DNA of 64,000 bases, taken from the NCBI GenBank assembly GCA_035610365.1, contig CM069432.1, positions 106,597,529-106,661,528 of the forward strand, written 5' to 3'. Positions within the stretch are counted from its first letter, which is position 1; every line of letters begins with the position of its first letter. The notes under the pieces are model-generated. The model saw only the letters and a program-made list of their open reading frames with translations, was not told the DNA's origin and searched no databases. Position numbers and translations under genes: made by a program. Positions 47,583-56,837 of this stretch are shown here, piece after piece. This DNA comes from Aquatica leii. Lineage: Eukaryota > Arthropoda > Insecta > Coleoptera > Lampyridae.

Positions 47583-47999
47583 CTTAATAACATAATTAAT
47601 ATAATGGTTTATATAGTTTATAATTTTTTATTGTGGAATAGGTTAAATGAAAGAATCAAATCGGTTTCTGTATATGCCAAAATTAGTATCTCTTTCTTTA
47701 TCCATAACTAAAAAATTATAATTGTAATTCCAACAAAACACATCTTCTTAAAATCGTCAAATGTTAAATCAGTAGTAACGTTATTCTAATAAATATGATG
47801 TAAATTTAATGCATCATGTTTAAATACCCCACATAACCAAAGTTAACCTTAATTGTCTAAAAAGTGATCATACTTTAACCTGAAAAGTTGACAAGCATGT
47901 GGTATCTTTATCGTGCCTTTTAGTCATTCATAAAAGTTAGTTCTACCGCGTGTCCTTAATGGTTAACTTATTCACAACAAATAGTTATTCCTAATAATA

Positions 48000-48540
48000 C
48001 GCCAAATTGTAAACGTAATGGTTACTTTTTGTATAAGCTTAAAGTATAAAATATGGCGACCTATCTCGTTTCTTACCCACAGAGGTTGACTTTTGGATAA
48101 CTTTTCAATAGACAACTTTAATTGTTACTCAAAAGCCGTTTTAAAAAGTTAACTTGATGGTAACCATAAAAATTAACCTATTAAGAGCTTTCAAGTATAA
48201 AATGAGACTACTTGTTTTTTACTAACCCTGTAAGTTAACTTTTCGATATGTTTTCAGAGATTTCTAATTAATGTCTTGAAAAAGTTATACAACTGACATC
48301 CTACAAAATTAATTTAATGTTAATCCTAAAAATTAAGTTTTTAGTAGCCTTATAGTACAGAATGAGACTACATGTCTTTTTAGTAACCACATAAATGTTA
48401 TTTTCGGTGAGTTTTATAATCAATGTCTATAAAAGTTGTGACACAGACATTCTAAAAAGTTAATTTTATGTTAATCCTAAAAATTAACCTTTTAGTAGAA
48501 TGTTTTTGTGTAGAATAAGACTGTATCGCAGAAAAACGTC
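48000..48540. repeat. Degenerate tandem array, period about 152 bp
   Basis: Corresponding points at about 48005, 48155, 48306 and 48459 read AGTTAA(C/T)TT(G/T)ATG(G/T)TAA(C/T)C, followed by CCTAAAAATTAA, AGAATGAGACTAC and TAACCACATAA-like blocks. About 3.5 units are present. It is rich in GTTAAC/GTTACC, like the array at 51290-51800. Confidence 0.65.
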
Positions 48541-51289
48541 CTCGGAAGAAAAATCACCCTAAACCAAAATTACTTTTCTATATTCTAATAGTTACCTCTT
48601 ACTATTATTACGACTTACAACGAGAAACTAAAAATGAGTTTACCAATTGCGTTTCTGATTTTTGGTGATTCTCATGGCAAAAAGTACCTTTTATTTTGGT
48701 TTTTGTGCATTACCGCTTAGTTCTCAGATTATGAATTTTTAAAGAATTGATCAAAATCGTCAGAAGTTAGTTAGTCGCTCCGTAAGCTCTAATTACAACA
48801 AATGCAAGGGTATGTTTTTTTAAATAGACAAACACTTATTTTAAAAATATTTAAAAGCACTGCAGATGGAACCTGCAGTCATTGTTTCGCTAATTATTTG
48901 TTGTAATTCTTATAAGTATATAGGATCCGTACTTGTATACGCTGAGACTAATTATCATAGAAAAACTTGTATTTGAAAAAAAACATTTTAGTGGAGTTGT
49001 AAGTGTAATTGATTATTATTAATTAGTGTTTGTAGGTTTAGTTACTGCTTACATTTATAATAAAAATCTAATTGGCTAACAATGAAATCCTTAGAAGTAA
49101 ACTTTATTTAAGTTCCGCCATTACCCTCGCACAACAGTTTTCTGGAATGTACTATTTTAATCCGATTATCGTCATAAACATTGTTCTTTTTGTTTGTAAT
49201 GATTTTTAAATTTAATTTCAACCTAAAAATTATCTTTTTAAACAAACTTTTATAATTTGTAATGTGGATCGATACAAAATCGTATTGACAATAGTTCAAA
49301 TTATCGCCCTTAAATCGATAAAAAATATCAAAATTTTCTTTAAAGGCGTTTAGCAGGTTAAAGAGAAAATATTAATAAACGCGATGGCATCTTAATGTTG
49401 ATTGTAAAAACTTTTTTTGTCGTTTTTGTTTCATCCGTTACGGTAAATGATTAATTTAAGAACTTGTTTTGCATTGCGGCTGTGTGTCAACTGGGCACCA
49501 AACAATAGCCTTTGTGGATAATCCCTGTGTCGGTCTCTTCGACCATTCAAGGTCTTTTTCTTAGATATTGCAGTTTTAACGGAAATTTCATTTAAAGAAT
49601 CTCATTCTGTCGATGCTGACAAAATTTTTTTAAAACAAATCGTTATTACTTTAAGCAGAGTTTAATATTCATTTCTGCTTTAACAAATCCGTTAAGCAAT
49701 TACAATATAAACTTGACCTCTTGATAGCAAATAAGAATAAATGAATTTTTCCAAACAGACATACCGAACAAGTTTTGTATTTAAGCCTCTTTAATATTGT
49801 GACTCATAAAGGAGCTATATGCGCATCAATATCAAATTTTAAAAACGTAATACAGGCAAATTTTAGTGTTTCTTATTAAAGGATAGTTTATTTGCGATAA
49901 ACGGTAAAAGTATTATTAATGTCGAAAGTGACAATACAATAATTGATCTAGTGCTTCAAATGAACTTTCTGGAATTAATTCAACAGTTTTTTATTATGTA
50001 GCCATCATTAAAAAAAATTAAATTTCGTAAAAAAAATTGTAACTTAAGTTTTCATGTCGCAGTTAACAATAAGGATATGACATTTGTACTGATTATTCTC
50101 AACTTCTTATTTAACCTCTTAAAGCACTTTTTTTTTTAAAAAACCACAAAAGAATAATTTTTTTAAATTTAAGAAAATACATTTTTGAACTTTATTTTGG
50201 CCAAAAGTAATAACTAAACACAAAATAACTGTTTATAAACACTTATCTTTGCAGTTTTATAGTTTTTACATATTACATTACAAAAAAAGTCTTTCACTAC
50301 TAAATCAATAATAATTTTCAAAAAAAACGTTTCTTTGTTTTACAACTGGACGAAAAGTAATATTACTCTAACATTTTATAGCTTACAAGACAGATGTAAA
50401 TAAAAAAAATCAAAAAGACCATTTTTTTCTTATGTTTCCTATAGCGATATCGCTCGAATTAATTTGAGCGTGCCTATTTTGGTCCATTTAGCGTAATAGA
50501 ATTAACTCGAGCATGCACGTTACGGGGTTAATTTAAACTTAACAAAAATAGATTTCAAGAATCATTGAATTAACATTAAACAAACGCCCACCGTTTGTAA
50601 AATTTAAAATTATGTTGTTGAAGTGGGAGAGAATGGGTATAGTAATTTAAATAACCACCGGGTTCTTTTAAGACTAGTTTAAAATTGAACGTCGTTTTTT
50701 TTTTACCTGCTAGACAATCGTTCAAGTTTTGTTGATGTGCGTGTTGTACAAGTCGAGTGTTAACTTCGTGTAATTGTGTTATACTAAAAGTTCCAGTTAT
50801 AAAGGTAAAACATCTTTATACATATTTTTAACAGACACAAAAGAACACATAATTCATAATTGCAGATGAACGGTCAGTATACAAAAAGACATAGAAACAG
50901 GCTTTCTCTAAATTTTACATGTTTGCCCTGATTTTAAAATACCCAGATTTTTTACAATTTTCTAGATCGCTGGGAACCCTGTAAAATTCAAATCAAATAT
51001 AAATATTAGTGGTTTAGTTAAGTATTTTTTCTAATTTCAGCTTCCGTAAAATGAATAGTTTCCACAACTACAGAAATGGACGTTTTAGTGGCGACAAAGG
51101 TGTGGATTAGAAAATCGAGAAAAAGTGTGAAAAAGGGTTAAAGGCGATGACATTTATTTTAGATATTTTTAAATTTGTAAATAAATAATAAATATATATG
51201 TATTATATCGTATCGTATAAAATCTGTTTTTCAAGACTTGCACCTTTACTTTAATGTGTTTTATTTTCAAATGTTAACTATAAGATATC
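48541..51289. other. Non-coding stretch
   Basis: No gene is supported. Overlapping palindromes AGCGATATCGCT and CGCTCGAATTAATTTGAGCG occur at 50443-50470. At 51047-51110 a short frame after TTTCAG ('MNSFHNYRNGRFSGDKGVD') could be a terminal exon but is unrecognised. Confidence 0.45.
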
Positions 51290-51800
51290 CGTTAAGCAGC
51301 CATTAATCGTTGAGCAACTGAAAAATAGTATTTTTAAGCAGTTTTAAAATCCAACAATTATACATCTTTTACAGTTAACTTCAGGTTGATTCTTGAATAA
51401 GTGCAAAAATTTTATATTTTAAACAGCTTTAAAATTAAATAGTAAAATACCCATTTAGATTAACTTTAAGTTATCCTAACGCGTTGAACGTTAAGCAAAC
51501 AAAAATTAGTATCTTTTAGGCAGTTTTAAATACCAACCATTAACAATCACTTTCGATTAACTTTAGATTACCCTAACAGGTTGAACGTTGAGTAAACAAA
51601 AAATGGTATCTTTTTAGTAGTTTTAAAATTCAACTATGCACCGGGCATTTCGATTAACTTTAGGTTAGCCCAACAAGTTGACCAATGAATAACTAAAAAG
51701 AAGTATCTTTAAAATAGCTTTAAAAGTGGACAATAAGTTGTCCGTTTCGGTTAATTTCGGGTTATCCTAAAAGGTTGACCGTTGCATACACGCAAGGTCA
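51290..51800. repeat. Degenerate tandem array, period about 97 bp, beside the Polinton remnant
   Basis: Equivalent positions at 51374, 51459, 51556, 51652 and 51749 read (A/G)TTAA(C/T)TT(C/T)(A/G)G(G/A)TTA, followed by CCTAACAGGTTGA, AACAAAAA and GTATCTTTT, with TTTTAAAATTCAAC. About five units. The array ends about 130 bp before the truncated end of the Polinton ATPase gene. Confidence 0.72.
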
Positions 51801-51924
51801 GTATAAGAGTATCCTATTGAGGGATTAAGTGGGACATAGTTCACCATTGGGTGTACTTTTGGGTACTCTATGATCACATTTGCCAATCCAAAGCGGTTAC
51901 CTTTATTACGACTTTTGGTTACTT

Positions 51925-52430
51925 TTGGCTGTGTGGGACTATTATAAAGTTAGCATTATCACGAATTAATTGTTTCGGAATGCGGCTATAGGTTTGACAT
52001 AAGTAAAAACAATCTATGTTATTGTGACAACTCATGCTAAAATACTCTCTTATTAGATTTTGTTTATCACACGCTACATCATCAAAAATAAATACGGAAT
52101 TGGATTTTGCTTTAGATAATGGAGGTATGTTACTTACTAAATTACTAAAAGAAAAACAATTTATACTCTCAATAAGCGTTAGCAATTCTTCCAAATATTG
52201 ATATTTTGGTTGAAAGAGAGATTTAGAATAACCATAAACGTTTTTAAAACGCAATCCATTAATGTGTTCAATTAAGCTTCCATTACATTGGTTTGTCCAC
52301 AATTTGATAGTTCAACAATAAGACAACGAATAGTTGATGGTAATAACTGACCGTGTCTCTTATAGGTCTCAAAATTTTCAATATAATTATTTACGACTGT
52401 CAGTGTAATTGGTTGTTGCACTATTCACAT
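51925..52430 (-). pseudogene. Polinton packaging ATPase (FtsK/HerA, A32-like)
   Basis: The N-terminal frame (52430-52280) ends 'TIRCLIVELSNCGQTNVMEA'. The P-loop is recognisable but the Walker A Lys is Gln. After a frameshift, 52302-51919 reads 'HINGLRFKNVYGYSKSLFQP', 'KYQYLEELLTLIES', then Walker B 'NSVFIFDDVACDKQNLIREY' and the sensor-like 'NIDCFYLCQTYSRIPKQLIR' with 'DNANFI'. Family role: pumps the genome into the procapsid. The C-terminal part after 'DNANFI' is absent, so the element is truncated here. It is divergent from the structural genes, which run the other way. Confidence 0.88.
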
Positions 52431-52594
52431 TTTAATAAAAACTAAAAAAAAAACGTGTTTGTCAAACATATTAATATAACTAAATTTCAATTCAGTTAGT
52501 TAGTGCGTGTATCCCAGCTCATATAATAAATCCTAGACATGTTAATATAAAATCCAATTATTGACCAACAACCCCAAGAAACTTTTAAGAATAA

Positions 52595-52930
52595 ATATCA
52601 AGGTAAAGGTCTTATAAATTCAGTTATTAATAAACTAGCAGTTGAATTACACATATCTGGATATAATTTTGGTGAACCGTGAACTAAACGAACAAAAAGA
52701 CTTGCTAAAGGAGATCGAGGTATTAATAAATAAATTAATAAATGACATAGCTTATAACAATTATAAAAATATAGAAAGTAGACAAAAAAGCTGACGGATT
52801 ATTACTAGAAAAAGCTAAAAAGAGATCGTGTTCTACTGATTCGTTATTAAGAGAAAAATTAGCTGCATAGGGTGTAACAGCTGCTATGAAAGCTAAATCA
52901 AACTTGGTATGAGTTATCAATCTGGCACTA
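52595..52930 (+). pseudogene. Polinton phospholipase-A2-like virion protein (VP1u-like)
   Basis: Pieces 'KGLINSVINKLAVELHISGY', then 'NFGEP', stop, 'RTKRLAKGDRGINK' match the start of the PLA2-like domain found in some Polintons, adintoviruses and parvovirus VP1. After a shift comes 'KADGLLLEKAKKRSCS', then 'LLREKLAA' and 'GVTAAMKAKSNLV'. The segment that should hold the catalytic His-Asp pair and calcium loop is unreadable because of frameshifts (around 52730-52770). In relatives this domain is thought to help the particle breach membranes. The gene is dead: at least four stops. Confidence 0.7.
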
Positions 52931-52934
52931 AACG

Positions 52935-53341
52935 ACTTTGTATAAAAACAAGGAGTGCCAAAAGAAAACATGGAAAAAGATTAAAATTCTATGATTTAAT
53001 AAAAAGTGTTCAAAGAAAAAAATTCTAAGCGCTAAAGATGCTCTCAGTGCGGCAATTACTGCTGTAAAGTCATTAAAAGAACGAAAAAATGTAAAACCTC
53101 TTCGTGTAATATCAGTGCCAAAGGTTGGTGGGTTATTGCCGCTAATCCCTATTTTTGCTGCTCTCGGCGCATTAGAATTGTTAGGTGGCGACGCCGTTTC
53201 TATTGCAAAAACAATAATTACGGCTAAAGAGAAACTTAAAGAAAATCAAAGACATAATCAAACTATGGAAGTAATAACGATAAATAAATCTGGAAATGGA
53301 TTATATTTACAACCATATAAAAAAGGATTGGAGCTTTTTTA
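52935..53341 (+). pseudogene. Polinton small basic/hydrophobic virion protein (PX-like)
   Basis: A basic start 'RSAKRKHGKRLKFYDLIKSV' is followed, after a 1-base slip near 53020, by 'ALSAAITAVKSLKERKNVKP', 'VPKVGGLLPLIPIFAALGAL' (hydrophobic, probably membrane-active helix, 53112-53171) and 'RHNQTMEVITI', ending 'SGNGLYLQPYKKGLELF', stop at 53339. The layout (basic N-terminus, Gly/Pro hydrophobic core, 'GLYL.PYK' tail) is the one I know for a small virion gene placed next to the Polinton protease. The exact role is not established. Confidence 0.65.
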
Positions 53342-53369
53342 GGACGGCAAAAAACTCAAATAAAATTTA

Positions 53370-53735
53370 CGATAAAACTCCCAAAACGAGCGCTTACTAA
53401 CATAGATTTATATAAGTATGCAAAAAAATTAAAAATTATAAATTTTTGGAGAGTATTTATAAAAGATGAACTACCTAAATCAGGAGTAAGTGCTGTTGAA
53501 TGTGGTATAATAAACTTAGATGATAAAAATGAAGTTGAAAAAAATTGAACAGTCTATAAAAAGATTGGTACACACGCAGTATATTTTGATAGTTTTGGAA
53601 ACTTACAGCCTCCGTTGCAATAATACTTAAACAGTAACCGCCCATGTAATATAATCTACAATCACAATCATTTTCAATCTTTGAATACTGTCAACTCTGA
53701 GCATTTGTGTTTAAATTTTTTAGATAGTTATAATC
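53370..53735 (+). pseudogene. Polinton adenain-like cysteine protease
   Basis: 'LPKRALTNIDLYKYAKKLKI', 'FWRVFIKDELPK', 'ECGIINLDDKNEVEKN', then a stop where the catalytic His region should be, 'HAVYFDSFGNLQPP' and later 'NTVNSEHLCLNFLD'. The family cleaves virion precursors (adenovirus protease fold, His-Asp/Glu-Gln-Cys). Here the catalytic Cys position in the last block reads Ser, and the His block is disrupted, so activity is lost. It directly precedes the penton-like gene, in the same orientation. Confidence 0.85.
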
Positions 53736-53899
53736 ACGATAAGTTTCTCGGCAAGCCCCGGGCTTAAATCCGAGTTTGAATAAAGTTTCAAGTAATAAGA
53801 TTCAAACATCATTAAGTAGTAGAGTTTATGCTGAATATATTCCTAGTATATATTCTTGATACATTTGAGTTAACAATTTAGTGAGTTACAAGCACAATA

Positions 53900-54597
53900 A
53901 TGTCTTCCACATTTACCTTGACTGGAGCGGAATCCATTTTTCGTAGTAATTATCCTCTTATCATATTAGAAGATGAAGATTATGTTTTGGGTTTGATAAA
54001 TTTAAAACGGTTTAATTCAATCATGAATACAGACAGCTCTAATAGTAAATGTAATTTTATACTTCAAAATGGCACAAAACTCTGCATTGAAATTCCTGAA
54101 GGTTCTTATGAAATTGATGATTTGAATAATTATTTAGGTGAATACCCCGTCTACAAAAACAAAGATACGCATGAATCTCTGCACCTACAATAACTATAAC
54201 AGACAATAATACTTTACGATCTAAACTTATATGCACTTTAGATATTGGTTTCTCTAAGGAAGATTCCATCAGTAGTTTATTGGGTTTTAAACCTAAAATC
54301 CTGAAAGCAAATAGAAGAAACGCATCAGATTATCCTTGTAAATTTTTTTAATTAAACGCATTATGCGTAGAATGTAATATCGAGCCAGTACATGAGATTC
54401 GTGAGTTTTTTCCTACAGTCTAATCCAGTTATAAACTTATAGAAACTACAACAAACGTAATTTATTTACCGATTAAAACGAAGCAAATAGACAAAATCAC
54501 TATAACCATAACGGAGCAAGATGAAAATTTAGTCGATTTTAGAGGAGTGGTAATAACAGATAGACTGAATCGTAAAAAATACAATAAACCATTATAA
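53900..54597 (+). pseudogene. Polinton minor capsid (penton-like) protein
   Basis: The ATG at 53900 opens 'MSSTFTLTGAESIFRSNYPL', then 'YVLGLINLKRFNSIMNTD', 'ILQNGTKLCIEIPEGSYEID' and 'DLNNYLGE', closing at 54191. In shifted frames follow 'LGFKPKILKANRRNASDYP', 'IEPVHEIREFF' and 'NVIYLPIKTKQIDKITITIT' with 'DFRGVVITDRLN', ending about 54597. The 'GSYEIDDLN' block and the final beta-rich segment are hallmarks of the single-jelly-roll penton of Polintons and adintoviruses, which fills the capsid vertices. Frameshifts and stops interrupt it. Confidence 0.82.
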
Positions 54598-54770
54598 TGG
54601 AAATCATGTTTAATAAAAATAAAAATTGGAGTAAACATATTAATATTACCAACACAATAAAAAAAATATCAATACAAAAAAGAAAGCTGAACTTTTCAGT
54701 CAGTCTGCTAAAATCAATCGCTTAACCAAAGATTCCTAGAATCTTTAGGACTAAAACTACGAACGTAAAC

Positions 54771-55830
54771 ATGAATTATAGAATTTTAAAAGTAAACGAA
54801 CCACTAATTTTTAATACCACAATAGCATATACAAAAAAATAAAGTCATCCACCTTATGCATCAAGTTCCTTTAACAACAATGACGAAATCAGAATTCCTA
54901 TACGGTAACAAAAATTATATACGTTACCTTGGCTCTCATCATGTACAAGAAAAAGTAGAAAAATATAATGATAAGAACGCAAAGATTCAAACGCCCAATA
55001 TTTAATTTCTTAATATGGTTATCTTATTTTTATTTGACGAGATTTGTTTAGAAGTTTCTAGAAAAGTTATGGATCGCGTTGAAAATCCGGGAATTACGTC
55101 TGTTCTAAAAAGTTATGTATCGTACAATAAAGAAGAAAGCAAAGCTCTTGAACACGGTAATTGGTCTCCAATAGGTAATTCAAGATTATTAGATATATCT
55201 TCAGGAAATTTTGATGTGGTTATAGCTTTTCGAATGGTTTTAAGATCGTGCGAGGATTTTAAACAGGTACTGATCACTTGTAGCCAAAAATTTGTGTTGC
55301 TTCACAGTAATAATAACGCTTTAGTAGTTGATGACAATATAAAAACTATAAAAGTTCAGCTACATAAGGTGAGTTGGCAAGTTCCACACATATCTGTTTC
55401 AATTAAAGAACAATTAAAACTGCTCGATATTTTTAAAAGTACAAGAGAATTATACATTCCATTTAGAAGTAGAGAATTACACGAATGCCCATCATTACCA
55501 CAAACACAAAAAACATACGTGGGCTATTAAGTCTTCAGTAGATAAGCCCCATGTTATAATTTTTGGTTTTCAAACCGATAGAAAAAATCAAATAAATAAA
55601 GACTGCAGTCGCTTTGATCATTGCAATTTGACTAATATTAAAGTTTTTCTTAATGATGCAGTATATCCTTACGACAATTTAAATTTAAATTTCACAAACA
55701 TTCAGTATGCTCTGTTGTATGAACTATTCACCAAATTTCAAACTTCGTTGTTTTACAAAGATAGCGAGCCGATATTCAAACCATAAGAATTTAAAAGATA
55801 TGTTCTAATAGCAGTTATAGAATTCTAAAC
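54771..55830 (+). pseudogene. Polinton double-jelly-roll major capsid protein
   Basis: An N-terminal piece from the ATG at 54771 includes 'PPYASSSFNNNDEIRIPI' and 'KLYTLPWLSS'. The long frame 55015-55527 contains 'NPGITSVLKSYVSYNKEESK', 'NFDVVIAFRMVLRSCEDFKQ', 'VSWQVPHISVSIKEQLKLLD' and 'PFRSRELHECPSLPQTQK'. The next frame continues with 'HVIIFGFQTDRKNQINKDCS', 'NIKVFLNDAVYPYDNLNLNF' and 'YALLYELFTKFQTS' to about 55790. This is a nearly complete major capsid protein, the main shell component, missing only the C-terminal end. Frame changes at about 55010 and 55520 and scattered stops mark decay. Confidence 0.88.
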
Positions 55831-56027
55831 AGAAGGAGGAATTAAAAAAATATATCATTAGTATAGTGAATCATGTACGTAAATTTTATGTATTATCATT
55901 GAGTAATAATTATTATTATTTAAGAATTTTGCAATAGCTAGTAGAAATAGTATGTATATCAAAAGGTTTAAAATAAAACAAAACATAAACAATAGTTTTT
56001 TATTGTTATTAATGTGTAATTAACATT

Positions 56028-56389
56028 AGATAAGATAACGTTGCTTTGTAATCTTTCAGATTAGTAGAAGGCCATTTTGTCAAATCTGGACCAGATATCT
56101 AACCTAATACAACATCTGGATGGTGTGTTTCTTTACTGATATTTTTCTGCATCTACAACAATACTTCTGAATGTTTTTCGTTTTTTAAAGGATTAAAATT
56201 GAAAGTTATGTTTCGGCAGATAAGAGCGGTAATAATTTTTTTTAGAATTTGACTGTCAGCAAGGTAAGATGCGCTGCAAATGCATTCGTCTATGCACGAT
56301 TTAATATCTTTATGATTTTTTAAAATATTTTGTACAGGATAATCTAAATGACATAAATTGATAATGTTAAAGTTAGATAGCAGCTTCAA
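56028..56389 (-). pseudogene. Unidentified gene remnant between Polinton capsid and polymerase genes
   Basis: A 78-codon frame (56389-56156, 'MKLLSNFNIINLCHLDYPVQ', 'DIKSCIDECICSASYLADSQ', 'KKIITALICRNITFN') continues in the same frame after its stop with 'KNISKETHHPDVVLG' and 'GPDLTKWPSTNLKDYKATLS' to about 56028, with two in-frame stops in all. Staying coherent over about 120 codons suggests a former gene. Same strand as the polymerase. Function unknown. It could be a Polinton accessory gene or unrelated. The rest of 55831-56837 shows nothing. Confidence 0.4.
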
Positions 56390-56837
56390 AACTTACAATT
56401 TGAAAGAAATATTGCGCTCTAAACTATGTAGAACTATATATAAATATAATAATAATATATATGTAATAATAGCTATATAATATATCGTCTAGTTTATTTA
56501 AATTTTTCGATTCACGTTTTTTTGTTTTGCTAACATACACAATGTTGACATAATTGTCTATGCTTTATCTCTTGCCCAAAAGTTAGCACAAGTCATTCAC
56601 TCTTAATTTATTTCTATACAATGCTGTAAAAGAAATAGTATCGCTTAAAACAACAAAGTTTTCTTTCTTCTACAGAAATGCTAGTTTCTTTTGCAGAATC
56701 TGTTACATTGTATTTCTATAACAATTTGTTAACTGACATCCATCATGTTATTGTTGTAAGCCGTCGAATCGCAACTGAATATATAAAATTAAGATTTTAC
56801 AAGAAACGATTTTATAATTTAATCTCCTCCAAACGGT

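Noticed and set aside
50443..50530. Possible piggyBac-like end (palindromes and CGGGGTTAA)
   Set aside because: No paired inverted repeat with TTAA on the other side and no transposase could be found nearby.
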